Origin: Lobulomyces angularis
Lineage: Eukaryota > Chytridiomycota > Chytridiomycetes > Lobulomycetales > Lobulomycetaceae
Direction of reading: 5' to 3'
Assembly (NCBI GenBank): GCA_027604685.1
Contig: JADHYX010000007.1
Coordinates: 1 to 64,000 of the forward strand
DNA length: 64,000 nt
This document shows, piece by piece, positions 11,701 to 24,070 of the stretch (its first letter is position 1; each line of letters starts with the position of its first letter). Under the pieces are notes generated by a model. The model searched no databases. It saw nothing but the letters and a program-made list of their open reading frames with translations, and had not been told where the DNA came from. Position numbers and translations under genes: made by a program.

Positions 11701-12200
11701 TTCCAAATTCTAATAACATTGTCATCACATACAGCTAAAATTAAATCTCCTAAAATTTTCAATTCGTATATTGAAAAAGAGTGTCGCGAATCTAAGTCCA
11801 TTTTATCATCATTATAATTATTTTGTCTTAACGTAAATTCTTCTTTTGCTCTCTTAAAAGCTATTATACTACTTCCACAAGCAGCAAAGGTAAAGTCGTT
11901 ATGTGAAGCTATCGCGGTGATAGACAGTTCAGTTTTCGGACCTAAAATAAAATGTTATTTATAAAATAAGATAAAATTCGTTTTTCTAACCAACGAAGAG
12001 CAAAGACATTTTATCCAGCTACAAAAAAAAAAAAAAAAAAAATTTAATTATTTTAATTAATCAATTTTTCATACATCATATATTTGAAAGGAATGATCAA
12101 TGCATGTAGTTAAAAAATGGCTTGTTCCTCGTTTTGAAATTGAAAATGGTACATCGATTGTAATGTATCCTAATGCTCGAAAAGGTGTGAAAATTCCCAT
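8772..12200 (-). CDS. UTP21: U3 snoRNP / SSU processome WD-repeat protein Utp21 (WDR36)
   Basis: Starts MGIFTPFRALGYITIDVPFS (ATG 12198-12200), as in WDR36. About 13 exons run down to the stop at 8772-8774. Two WD40 propellers are visible: LWDLDSKTLFHVIKGAHDGL and TGGGDNAVKV in the first, then SVCGNFGFIGSSKGVIDMYN, MQSGIYKKKFVGHNKSI and IWDVDSGKVVEKMDLNSPIS in the second. The signature VSVCGNF.FIGSSKG.IDMYNMQSG is specific to Utp21. The C-terminal helical Utp21 domain is at about 9584-8772 (LTPSEFDFEMQQL..FIESLKAQL; ending ESWKKLESLMQNGICLVDFV). The protein is part of the UTP-B subcomplex needed for 18S rRNA processing in the nucleolus. Confidence 0.93.
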
Positions 12201-12810
12201 GTGAAAAGTATTATTTTGAATGGTTTAAATAAAAATAAAAATTATTATGTTGGATATAGAAAAAAAAATTTTTTTATTAAAAAAAAAAAAAAAAAAATGT
12301 GTTTATTTTTTTAATGACATGAAATAGTTTAAAATTATGTAGGAAAAAGATTTGAGGAAATTTAAGTATGAAAAAAAAGTTGAAAATTGTTATGAGATTT
12401 TGCGCTGTAAACAAAATTCAACAGTTTTATTTAAAGTTTAAGGCACTAAAAAATTCGACAAAAAAGCAACCAACTTTTCTGCTAATATAGAAACGAGGAA
12501 GACATACTGCTGTTTACCTGCAGTAAAAATTAAACGAATTTTGTAAACATTTATTTACCTTTTATCTCAAATTTTAAATATTGACATTATGTTGGGCCGT
12601 CTTTTCTGGGAATACTTTTGATTTAAACTAATTTGAAAGTTTAATTTTTTTTGCAATCATAAAGGATATAAAAAACTCTAATTTTTTTTTTCAATGCTAT
12701 AATAAACTTAATTATATGACACTTATTACTATTTATCATAAATACTCAAAAATAAGCAAAAAAAAAATATTAATTTGAAAACTATGTATAAAAATGCAAT
12801 AAAAATATAT
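12201..12810. other. Intergenic between Utp21 and RhoGEF genes
   Basis: About 600 bases, with a run of A at 12280-12297. The 14-mer AAAAAGCAACCAAC near 12465 recurs near 17319. No frame or RNA gene found. Confidence 0.5.
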
Positions 12811-15800
12811 CTACACATTTCTAATGCTGTCGCGCAATGAAGGCAAGATTAAACCAGGAGCTGCATTACTGATATTTTCATTGTCCCGGTTTATTAAACT
12901 GAAATCATTATTATTTAAAGCGTTTAAAGAATTATTTTGATCACGACCTAAGCTAGAGCTCATAGAATTGCGATTGGAAGTGAAATTAGAGTGACTGTCA
13001 TTTTTTTTATTATCCAATGTTATGCTTTCCGTTAAATTTTCAATTTTCGTATTCACCTCATTGAGACTTGATGGTGACATTTCTAATGTTGAATTAGAAT
13101 TTGAATCATAAATATTTGCAGAATGTAACTCTGGTGTATCAGAGGTTAAAGGATTGGTTGCCAACAACAAGAATTGATCAGTTATTGGTGAAGATGTTAT
13201 TGAAGAGGTTTGCTTTATTTCATCAAGTACTGAAGGGGTTATATTGTTAATTTCATTGTGTATAACAGGTTGAAACTTCATAGAACTAGTAATACCCATT
13301 TCAGTCTTTACTAGGCTTTTTTTAGTTTCTTCCATGCTATCAAATAATGACCCAGTACTTTCAGTATCACTTTTTTTTAAATTAAAGCTCATAGATTTAC
13401 TTTTGTGTAATAAACTTGATTTTACTGATTTATATGTTTCTCTAAAATTTTCAGCAATGTTAACCACCGATAGTTTAGGTTTCAAGGTACGCTTGGTTTT
13501 CTTCTGCATCTGCGGTTGTGAATATCTATCTGGTGAAGATAATTTAGCGGAGATGAAAGATGAGGCGGGAGAATTTGATGATTTTTCAGGAGAGCTTGTT
13601 ACCCTAGCAGTATTTGTCAGCTGAATAAAACTTTCATTTTCACTGCCCTTCTTTATAGACTCCGCATTTTCCAACAATGATTTTTCTTGGTTTTTATTAA
13701 TTTTTTTGTGCTCGTTTAAATTTTCCAAGGTATCATGATTTTCAATATTTTTTTCCTCAAGCAGAGAGTCAATGTTACTTTCCTTATTCATGGAAATTTC
13801 ATTTAAAATTTTCGAATGGTTCAATGTACCAGTATTAAAAATCGTATTATTCTGCAAATTGCTTTTAAATTCCCCTTTAAAATTCAAATCACTGTGGATC
13901 ATTGGATTTTCTAAATTTTTTATCAAATTAGGACTGCTTCCAGCACCTTCAGCTACATAAATGGAATAAACTTCACGAACTGGTTGATCTTCTTCAACTT
14001 CATCTTTTGCAAACTGTGATACTATCAATTCATTAAATCTTGGACAAGTAGACCACTTTCTACTAGCCTCGATAAGGGAAGGAAACTCAATTGGGGAAAT
14101 GATGGGAGGAAGATCAGAAGCTCTTAAAGGGGATAATGTCTGTTTGATACCGATTGGACTGGATGTAGCTTCGGAGCTCAAAACCTCTTCAGAATACATA
14201 AGTTTTTGAATCTCGGGAGATTCGAAATTGTTTGAGGTAATATCAATGGATGTATCAGGTAAAACTGGAGGTGATTGTTGTTTTTGAGGGGAGGATAAAT
14301 CGCTAGTGTTAGCATTTGGACTGGAAGTTAATTCATCTTTCATTACATGAACTTCTGTTGGTGCGAAACCATTTAAAGTTGACTCAGGGCAATTTGGTAT
14401 CGATTTTAATGTTGTTGATGTATACATATTGTCCTCGACTCTAGAGGCGTTGGTATCCGTAAATACATCAAAGTGACTAATTTCTGCAACAGAATTATCT
14501 TTTTTCGATTTTATTTTTAATTTCAAGTTACTAAACCAGTTTAATCCATTTGAACTTAAACTTAATGAGCTAGTAGACTTTGATTTTCGAATCAAGTTTC
14601 TATTAACTTTTAAATTAAAACTATTTTCACGTTGTAAACTGTTATTAGAATCGCTAAAACTAATTTCCTGCTGAAGATCTTTTGGTAGACTTGGAAAATT
14701 GTACATTGAACCTCTTTTGGCTCTATCTATCGCCTTTTCCAATTCGTGGTACCATTTCATCCTCTGATCTGGGTTGAAAGCCAAAACTTTAATTATTTTT
14801 TTTGATGAACTACCAATATTAGGATCGTGCACTAGAAGTTGGAAAGATAAATCATTATCTAGGAAAATACTATGTTAGTACAATCAACATTGAAGTTAAA
14901 AGTTGGCTTACCCAAATCACTTTTACCAACGATTACATCCACAAGTAAAACTTTTTCCACAACAGTAAATAAACTATGCTCTTTATTTGCATGTAGATTT
15001 TCTACATTTTTCAAATTCTTCTTAGCCTTATTAGAGGTTTTAACAATAACTAAAAGTTTTTCCATTAAGTAAAAAACTACTTCCTTCTTATGATCCGCCA
15101 ACATTAAATTCCCGTTATATAGTAGTTCACCATAATGATGTAATTCTGGTCCTTCCCAGTTTTCTAAATTTTTACTTAAGTATCTAACCACATCACGATT
15201 TTGTAAAATTTTTTTTCTTAAATCTATTCTATTAATTATTTCGGATATCTCCTTTTTAGCCTCGACACAGCCTGCGTAATCCGGATGTTCGGAATGCGTT
15301 TCAGAAACAAGTTTCTAAATGATTTTAATGATATTGCCTATTTTAATAAAACTTACTGTTAAAAAATTTAAGTAGTTAGGTAGTCGCTGCAATGGACGAT
15401 GCAAGAAAGCAACCAATTGTATAATTAATGTAGATGAGTTTTGATTAGCTGTGCTAAAAACATGCTGGCGGGTGCTTACATTCTAAAAACATTAAATTAT
15501 CATAAGGTTTATTTACTTTATACCTGTAGAAAATCAAGCATGTTCTTGTTAATATTATATTTAGAAGCAATTTCTACAGCAGGGTTTACCAAAGCGCAGT
15601 GCAGAGAGTACACTTTTTCAAATTCCTCCTTCTAAGAATATCAATAAAAAAAAATTTAAAAAATGCTAAAAAATAAACATACCAATTGAAGAAAGCAAGT
15701 AGAGATAGTGTCATTCATCGAAATGTGCAATGTTTTATTGAGGGACTGATGAAATGAATGCAAATCGAAAATAGACCCAAACATCACATCATGGTCATTT

Positions 15801-16622
15801 TTTGAAAACCAAGTTTCGTCGGATAATGGATGCACAAAATCGTTAACAAATCTCTCTATTGATTCAAAAAAGTCGTTTTCCTCTTTCTTAATTTTGTTTA
15901 TTAACAAATTTCTTGGTGTGTCAACGATATCTTCATTGTCAGTCACAGTAACACTATCATCTGTAGGGGAATTTAAATGTAATTGATTATTTTTTTTAAT
16001 GTTAGAAAGTCTAGCACTGTTGACTTTTTCTTCACTTAAATTCAACAGTTCATTCTGATCGAATAAAAAATTTAATAAAAATACTTAAATATTTATATAC
16101 ATATTCAGAAGTTTCCAAAACGTTATCCACTAATGTTACATAATCAGTAGGAAACCAACCGCAAAGCGGAATATCATCTAAAATTATTAATCCTTCCCAC
16201 CATCCACCATCAGCTTTAGATATGATTCTTACAATTTGATTTTCAGTAAAAGACAATTCATCATTTTTCTCCGCAGTATAATGGTAATTGGATATTGAAA
16301 TTAAAGGTTTAGTAATCGAATGTGGTGGACTGGAGGAATAATTCTGATTGCTGGAATTTGAAAAGTGAGAGTTCCGTTTGGAACTTCCAACCATGGAGAC
16401 ATTGGAAACATGAGAAATTTCAAAACTGCTACTGCTTGCATCAGTAAGTTTATATTCAGTTTGATTATTGTGGAGATAGGAGGTACTGGAATTGTTGTTG
16501 TTGTTAATTTCATCAAGCTTCTTGGATATGCCTAAAAAAATGGAAATGCTCGAATCTAAATCGGAAGATTCATCTTGTATTGCATGGTTTGAATTAGAAG
16601 ACGAATTCTTCTGCAAATTCAT
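12811..16622 (-). CDS. SH3-DH-PH Rho guanine nucleotide exchange factor (PIX/Cool-like)
   Basis: About 1,200 residues, ATG 16620-16622, stop 12811-12813. A Ser/Asn-rich N-terminus precedes an SH3 domain (about 16310-16130: ISNYHYTAEKNDELSFTENQ, GGWWEGL, CGWFPTDYV). The DH (RhoGEF) domain spans about 15930-15200 (LLINKIKKEENDFFESIERF; FLHRPLQRLPNYLNFL). A PH domain follows (about 15200-14700: NWEGPELHHYGELLYNGNL, VVFYLMEKLLVIVK, MKWYHELEKAIDRAK). The last ~600 residues are Ser/Asn-rich and disordered in one exon. SH3-DH-PH order and the NWEG..LG/GE junction resemble the PIX/Cool GEFs for Rac/Cdc42. The PIX-specific C-terminal GIT-binding segment is not visible. Target GTPase is inferred; a Rac gene lies one gene away. 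Confidence 0.88.
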
Positions 16623-17715
16623 TTATAATATTTGAGATTCTACCTAAGTAATTGGAAAATGAACTTTTTTAACTTTTTCGAATTTTTTTTTTTTGGGTTA
16701 CACGCTCAATGGCTTTTGAATACTTTTTTTTAACCAAAATAAAAATAAAACTACAAAAACCATATCCTACTCCAAGTTTATTGTTCTTTCTACTTTTTAG
16801 TTGTGTAATTCTACATAATTCAAATAAAATCAACTAAAAAGGATTCATTTTCAAAGCTACTGAACTGTCGACACTAACTAACTTTGTTTTTATGTTTCCG
16901 GTATAAATCCCTAGATTTTATGACTAAGTGCAGCACTCTTTGTATTTTGTATCTTATATATATTTTAAATTTTATCCTTGTCTCAAATTTAATTTTGTAA
17001 CTTCCTAATCCTTACTTCCAAGTTTTTACTTTTTTAACTTCCTCATCCTTATATCAAGTTTAATTTTTAACTTCTATTCATTGTCTCAATACTCCTATCC
17101 TTCTTTCAAGTTTAATCTTTTAACTTCCTATTCCTTTTCTTAAGTTTAAATTTTTAACTTCCTACACCTTGTCTTCAGTTTAATATTTTAACTTCCTATT
17201 ACTCGTCTAAAGTTTATTTTTTAACTTCCTATTCCTTGTTTTAACTTTAAATTTTTTACTAGTCCTTAACACTTTCCGAAAATGGGAAAAATACAGCTAT
17301 TATAAAAAGAAAAAAACTGAAAAAGCAACCAACACCTTAAATTTTTTGATACCTGTAATTTATTAATTTCCCACACCAGTAATGTGACTTTAAAGTTTTA
17401 CGTCTGCCAAGTTTAATTTGTTTACCAAATATTGAAAGTCTATTGATTTGGTGAATTAGAACTTGAATGAAAATAGTACTTAGCAAACAACTCAGTTACT
17501 CATTAGTGTATGACAATTGTGAGATTTTTATTGCTTCAAGTTAGTGTAGACTTTTCACCTTCATTCTCTAAATACAATTCAAAAATGAAAAATTATAAAA
17601 GTATTTTAAATATAACATAAAAAAAAATCATACTTTTCCAGAAAAAATAATTTTTTTTTTTTAAATTTGAGTTGATTAACAGTACTATTATCAAAATTAA
17701 TCAACTTTTAAGAAG
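16623..17715. other. Long divergent intergenic region
   Basis: About 1.1 kb between the RhoGEF and CCCH-protein starts. It contains the degenerate minisatellite listed separately at about 16975-17275. The remainder has no frame or RNA gene I can support. Confidence 0.55.
16975..17275. repeat. Degenerate tandem repeat, unit about 33-34 bases
   Basis: The phrase TTTTTAACTTCCTATTCCTT followed by a variable TCAAGTTTAA block recurs. TTAACTTC starts near 16997, 17034, 17067, 17120, 17154, 17188 and 17221, spacings of roughly 37, 33, 53, 34, 34 and 33. The copies differ by point changes and small indels. No frame runs through it. It lies in the shared promoter space of two divergent genes. Confidence 0.85.
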
Positions 17716-19849
17716 ATGTCAAATATTTGCAGGCACTATAAGAATAAGGGATATTGTGAAAGAGGTAAATATTACTGTACAAGCAAGAAAAATGAATTTC
17801 TAAGCATTTCTGTGAACAATTATTAACTAAAAAGAATTCATAAACTCTTAAAACTTAACTTAACTTCGTAACATTTTCATATACCATTTTAAAGGTGATA
17901 ATTGTAGCTTTAAGCATATATATGACGGAACAAAAAGTCTTTGCCGTTTTATAAAAATAAACGACTGTTATCAAGGTAAACAACAGTCTTTTTCACAAAA
18001 TTAAATATTTTTATATTCAATGAAACTAAATTAAATTATTTTTAATATTAAAATAATAACTTTTTCCTTAGGAGAAAATTGTATATATTCCCATGACTTA
18101 AGTGACCCAAATATTCAAGAGTAATTAAAAACTGCTTGGTTTTAGAATTATTTTTTATATTTATTTTTAGTGATGAAAGTTTGCGAATGCGACAAAATAA
18201 GGGTGAGCGCAGAAATACTCCTTTTCCATACAATGTATGCTACTTAAAAACTAGTTAATTTAAAGACTTAATTATATCTATTGTGCAGAATCAACGTAAA
18301 ACATCACGTTCATTATCGCCGAGAAGCAGGTCAAGGTCTCCCTATCCAAACAGTAGAGGAGATTCAAATTCTGAGTCAATGTCACCAGCTTCGAAAAACT
18401 CCTCAAGATATAATGAGAAAATAAGTATGCAGTCACCACCTTTTCCAAATACAGTTAAGAAGAAGGAAATTTGTCGAGATTTTCAATTTAATAACTGTAA
18501 ACGAGGGGATAACTGCACCTTTATACACACTAACAAAAAGTTTTGTATAAACATCATTTTAAATGGATTTTGTGAGAAAGGAACTGCTTGTACATTTTCT
18601 CATGAAGAAGATTACGGTTTTAGATTGTAACAATTCTTTCTGATTCATATTTCACAATAACATTGATATTTTATTTTTTTAAGTAACCCAAAGCTTAACG
18701 AATATGGTGGATTTGATGTGCAATCAAATGGTTCTAATTATTCACCTTCAAGAAACAGCAAAATTCTGTAAGTACTAAATTCTAAATTATTGTTTTGTTT
18801 AGCTTCTTTCATAGCTATGATTCCCCTAATGCCCATAAAAATGACTCCTTTTCAAACAATAATTCTCGCTCTAGGTCTCCAATACCTAGAAGTAGGTCTA
18901 GATCAAATTCACCAAGAATGAGTTCGAAATCTTCCCAGTATAACTCACCTCAAACCAAATCTAGAAATCCAAACGTTTTTAATGATAAAGACCATAATCA
19001 GAAATGCTTTTTTGGAAAGAGCTGTGAAAAAGTTAACTGTGTTTTCAATCATAATGGCGATGTTCCCTCTCCACAACTCACTGGCAATACTTTCTATCCC
19101 TCAAACGTATACTCCAACCAATTAAATAGTGATAACCTTATTGCATCTGCTGCTTTTAACATTAATCAAAATTTAGAGTTTGAGGAAGCAAGAGCATTGA
19201 TAAAAGGTACATTGCATTATCCCAAAATTTTTCTATAATAAATTTGTTCTAGATATCAACATGATTAGAAAAAAAAAGATTGATATTGAAAATATGAAAA
19301 ATACTCAACTTCAAAAAACTATTGGCCAAGATGAAGCAAACCAGTTAAATATAAAATTGAATTTTTATAACCAAGATTATAATAAGAGTTTAACTATGAT
19401 ATTAGAAAAGTTTTTGAAGTTTTTGGAGAAGGTTGAATTATTTTTAGTATAAATGTACTCTAAACTGTTACTTTTTTAGAAATTTGAATTAGAAAATTTG
19501 AATATTAAAAAGGAATTATTGGAAATGGAAATTAAGTTGCATTCAAACCTAAAAGAAAATTTAAACTTGAAAAACTTTCTTAATAAACAGAGAACGTTTC
19601 TTACAGAACTCCAGAAATTTGAAGTTAACAATGCTACATCAAATTTGGTGGAGGCACTTGAAAATAAGGATCAAGCTGTTAATTTTAATGCAGTTGACTA
19701 CTCTGGGAGATTAACCGAAGTTGAAAAGTTAATGGTATATTTGCATAGAAAAATATTGGTATATTGACTTACGTTTTGTGTCTTTGTAGGATATATTTGT
19801 TGGCATTTCAAACAGAGTAACGGAATTAGAAAATAAGGTAGCAGTTTAA
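17716..19849 (+). CDS. CCCH zinc-finger protein with RS segments and C-terminal coiled coil
   Basis: Begins MSNICRHYKNKGYCERG (ATG 17716-17718). The first two fingers are spread over small exons: C-x8-C-x5-C-x3-H (17716-17920) and C-x7-C-x5-C-x3-H (17940-18095). Fingers three and four are in the 18283-18630 exon (EICRDFQFNNCKRGDNCTFI; FCINIILNGFCEKGTACTFS). A shorter C-rich CCCH-like unit lies near 19000-19050. Between them are RS-rich stretches (SRSRSPIPRSRSRSNSPR) like those of splicing regulators. From about 19170 the protein is a charged Leu/Lys/Glu coiled coil. It is probably an RNA-binding processing factor; I cannot name an ortholog. I chose the stop at 19847-19849. If GTAGCA at 19838 were a donor, the gene would instead end at 20062. 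Confidence 0.72.
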
Positions 19850-20608
19850 GAATTCTAATGACGAAATTTAAATGTTTTTAGTCTCAAAACTTTTTTAGAA
19901 TATCATAAATTTTTCTAAAAATTTATTTTTTTTAACTTTTTTTTTAAAATTGTAAAATCTTGCAATGATGCTTAATAATATTTCAATACTTTTTTTTTTG
20001 CAAAAATGAAGTTTTCATAAAAATTTCAGACCACAGCAGTTGCGTCAGAGCAAAGTTCCTAATTGAAAACTTTAAATACATTTACGATGAAAGGAAACCT
20101 AACTTGAGAAAGTAATAATTTCATTGTAATGCGGGGAATTTTTTTACCTTATTCTGAGCACTTACTTTTGTCATCAGCTTTTTTTAACAACACAATAGTT
20201 ACGTTTTATTTAAGCAGCCATACCATATCAGTTTCAAAGTGGCTGATTTATTGTATACTGTGTATAGCTATATTTTGCAAAGTTTATTGAGATATAAAAA
20301 ATAGGAAAAAAGAGGTGAGTGAATAATATAGAATTTGAAAGTAAAGAACAGTGTTTAACAAACCATAAGCTACTTCATAGAATATCAAAGAGAGATTAGG
20401 GAGCAGGAGATGTGAGATCAAAAATTAATTAATTATGAATTGATAATGAAAAAAGTGAAAGATTAAGATTTTGGTAAATTAATTCCACTGAAAATCTTTC
20501 AAAAAGGAAAGAAAATTTTTTGTTTAATATAGCATCTCATAAAATCAAAATCTTAAAATTGAGATCTCATAAAAAATCTATCTCTATAACTACATCAAAA
20601 TTTTTTTA
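19850..20608. other. Intergenic region
   Basis: About 750 bases. The first 210 may be the last intron and exon of the CCCH gene (alternative stop at 20060-20062). The rest is upstream sequence of the TRIC gene with no supported feature. Confidence 0.5.
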
Positions 20609-21712
20609 ATGATGCTAGCTGACATTTCGAATACCTTGCAAAGTACCTTAATCTATGTTGAAAATTCGTGGTTTTTAATGTTCATACATTCATTGTATGT
20701 AACCTATTCTTTCAAAAAGATTGCTGAAGCACATCCAAATAGCTACGCTTATAAAATTCTGAAGCGCAATAATCATTTTCAATTATTATTTGTTAATATA
20801 ATACTAGCGCTTGGTAAAACATGAAATTTTCTTCACTAAATCGAACACTTTTCTCTTATTAAAATAATTAAAGGTGGAGGAACTATCGTCAGTATACTTT
20901 CAGGTGAACCTGTTTCTTGGATTATAAAGAACGAAGTACGTGTCCGAAAATTATTAAAAATTAACTAATGGTAAATCTTTTTTTTAAGACCATCCCTACT
21001 TACACTATTGGATATCTTCTTGTAAATTGTATCCCCTTAGTATATCCATTATTAGCATCAATGTTTTATAAATTATATTTTTATTAATTGTTAATTTCAT
21101 TTCTTTTTACAATTAGGGCACCATTTTCTGATATTTTTTTTGACTGCTTTGTTGATGGAAGCATGAGGGCAGTAATTATTGGTGCCAATGTGGTATATTT
21201 TTTTCTGGAAATTTTTTATTTTATAATCTATAAAGGACAAAATTCGAAGAAATATTTCTCCTAATGCATACTTGGCCCAGTTTCTGCTTGGTATTTTATC
21301 AGTTACCGGAGGGGGTATATATTACATTTTACGAATTTTGTTTTTTCTAAAATTTTTTTTGTTTTAAAAGGGATTATTTATAATATCAGTTTCGAAGACT
21401 TTAAATTTTCTAATGATATCTACGTTTGCGCAGTTTCTAATCTATTGTATATTTTTGGTGCAGATGAAAATTTGAAAAAAACTTTTTATCAATTCAATCC
21501 TGCTTTTTTTGACTATGTGTATAAAAATGTTGGCAAACCCTTCGGCTTTACCGATAAATTTATTAAGGGTAAATTGTTCTTTTTAATCTTATTGAAATAT
21601 AACTTAATTAACATTATTTTAATCAGATGATGCAAAAGCATTATGTGCGATTATCATTGTTACTGGATTTCTTCTGAGATTTAAAGAAATAGTACCTGTT
21701 AAAAACAAATAG
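20609..21712 (+). CDS. TRIC-type trimeric intracellular cation channel
   Basis: Six or so exons encode about 275 hydrophobic residues with ~7 membrane segments. Family features in order: N-terminal helices (LADISNTLQSTL..SLYVTYSFKKIAEAHP); a Gly-rich bend followed by LSGEPVSWI (about 20870-20930), matching the G..LLGEP motif of TRIC-A/B; a second half with DCFVDGSMRAVIIGANVDKI, equivalent to the MKEV..R.RK segment that binds PIP2 in animal TRICs; and a second Gly triplet (VTGGGIIYN). TRIC channels sit in the ER/SR membrane and supply K+ counter-current during Ca2+ release. They are known from animals and prokaryotes. The lumenal and cytosolic details are inferred. A start one codon later (20612) is equally possible. 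Confidence 0.75.
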
Positions 21713-22010
21713 GTAGAAGTAAATTGTAAATTATTTTTTTTTTTTGTTTTTTGTAAATAGTTAATGTTGCATTAGTCATTGAATTTATTTTTACTCTTTA
21801 ATACTTTTTTTATATTGTTTTACGTAAATATTGTTGTGTATTATTCTTTTTATGTTTTATATTTTTGATATGTGAAAATGTGAATATTAAAAGGTATAAT
21901 AAGTACCAACTTTTTTTTTTATACAGTGCTAAAGTATTCTTACATTTTTAAATTTTAACTATTATTTAAAAGGCTACTATCCAGTTGGAATCTTTTAAGT
22001 ACTTTATTTT
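21713..22010. other. Convergent intergenic region
   Basis: 3' flanks of the TRIC gene (plus) and the F-box gene (minus). T-rich; no further feature. Confidence 0.5.
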
Positions 22011-24070
22011 TTAATAATCGTGAGATTTTTTAAGTCTTTTTGATCTTCTATTTGACAAGGCAGTATCCATTTTACCAAGAATCTTATTTAAAATCCCTTG
22101 ATCGACATCTGCCTCCAACAAGCTTTGATTCCATTTCTTTCTTTCGCTGTAATGGGTTGCTGTTAATTGCAATCTTAATAAATCGAACAGGTGATCTAGA
22201 AGAGAGTCCATTTCAGAAGATACTGCCATTTGGACGAAATATTTCAAGTGTTTTGGCTGAAATTTTAATCCTGCAGATAAAAATTGATCTGGTAGGGAGC
22301 GTAGACAACAATGGCTAGCTGGACCTATAAATAATTTATAATAATGGTGAATTATTTAAGATTAAGGTTACCTGCTGCAAGTTTCATCAGTATATCATCA
22401 AAGGAAGCTAGTGTAAATGGATGAGAAGGACCGTAGTGTCGCAAAGTCCATTTCCTGTTAAATTATTTAAAAAAATTTCAAAATTTACTAATAAAATTTT
22501 TTAGATTTTTCACCATGCTGTAGCAGGATCTAAGAAGTTGCAGGTAAAAAAAAAAATCATAAATTTTTTTTTTTTTTTTTTGCTTTTTATCAACTTACGC
22601 TCCTGTGGAAAGGGCCTAGTTTGATAGGCGGAGTCTTTTGATACACCAAGTAACGCTTCACCTACTAAATTATCACTTATGTTAAAGCTGCTTCGAATAT
22701 AATCTAAAATTCCATCTAATTTCCAATATAATTAAAAAATAAAAAATTTTTACGTTTTTTTTTTTTTAAATTTAATTGTACCAGTTGTATAAACTTTTTT
22801 TGGACCTAACAAATCTAAAACTATTTCTTCTGCATGATTTTGTAAATCTTTTTGGCAAATTAATGCTCTCAAAGCTTCCAAAATATCTGATCTACCAAGT
22901 TGCAAACCATGGATGATTACATCAGGAGTTAATTCAAAACCGTGTCTCAAAAATGTTTGCAAACTTTCTAGAGGTGAACCAGTCTGTCGTCTTAAAACCC
23001 ATTTTAGCACATCATCATTTACCGTTGATAGATCAAATCCATTTGATTTCATTTCATCAATTAATTGCATTTCCTTTTAAAAAATTTTAGTTTCTAAATT
23101 TGCTTTCAGGTACATATATTTTAATTTTTTCATTTTTTTTTTTATACCATATTAGCCAATTTAAATAATAAATAGCTTATGTTGTTGTTATTTCTTCCTC
23201 CCACATTCAAAGGCATGTATTTGTATTCTTTAATTATTTTTCTTAATAAGGCTAGTTCAGGTGAAGCTTTAGCTACCGGATTACCTATAATGGCTGTATA
23301 ATTGTTAGCATTATTTGCATCTCTAACCCAATGCGCCAACACTGCATCCATTACTATTTTAGTAACCTACAAAAAAAAAATTGAAGTTTATAAGATTCAA
23401 GAATATAGAAAAAGTAAAATATCTGTAAGTTTCGCAATGCAACTAAAATATTTTTTATTATAAAATAATTGTTACTTACTGATGCGTGATCGTCGCTATG
23501 AAACTCAACATTACACCCATATAATTGTAAGCCTAACCCGACTAAAAAGCTAAATAAATCTGGTGGTATAAGGCTAACATCTTTGATTATTAGCTGAAAT
23601 AGAAATCTTGGAATAATTGCTCCCCTGCGAAGTAAAACTACACAAACCTTGACTGTAAATGCTTTTGCAAAGCTTTTTATGCCATTGTTAAGCTCATTGG
23701 CCACTATAGGTACACTTGCTCCTAGTAATTCAGTGTTTCTGCCTGCATATATTCTCCGGTTTCTAAAGGGTTGTTGAGGATATTCTTCATGAAATGGCCT
23801 GGAATAGGTTATCCTAGGATTGGTTGGAACAACTACTTGCAAGCTTTTTGATGCAGTATTTCTATTCAGTAAGTATAAAACTGATTTACAAACTGACAGT
23901 TTCGTTGAATTTGAGAACTTTTTAATGATTAAATTTGCTACAGAATGAGGATCTCTGGAAATTTTCAGAAATTTTATACAAGTCAAACTAAATGCATTTA
24001 AATCATTACAATCGAGTTGAAAAAAAATTTCTAACAAAATTTCTACTGGAAATTGTGTAAAAGTTAGCAT
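22011..24070 (-). CDS. F-box protein with helical repeat region
   Basis: ATG 24068-24070, stop 22011-22013. Residues ~5-45 form an F-box (FTQFPVEILLEIFFQLDCND followed by LNAFSLTCIKFLKISRD), which would bind Skp1 in an SCF ubiquitin ligase. The remaining ~500 residues over several exons form repeated helix pairs (VVLLRRGAIIPRFLFQLIIK; LQTFLRHGFELTPDVIIHGL; RKWTLRHYGPSHPFTLASFD), resembling very divergent ankyrin-like units. The C-terminus is basic (SNRRSKRLKKSHDY). No ortholog recognised. The repeat region is probably the substrate-binding part. Introns break the frame near 22320, 22450, 22600, 22740, 23080 and 23380. Confidence 0.7.

Noticed and set aside
12466..12480. Shared 14-mer AAAAAGCAACCAAC near 12465 and 17319 as a regulatory motif
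   Set aside because: Only two non-coding copies and low complexity. A partial third copy (AAAGCAACCAA) falls in RhoGEF coding sequence, so it is not convincing.
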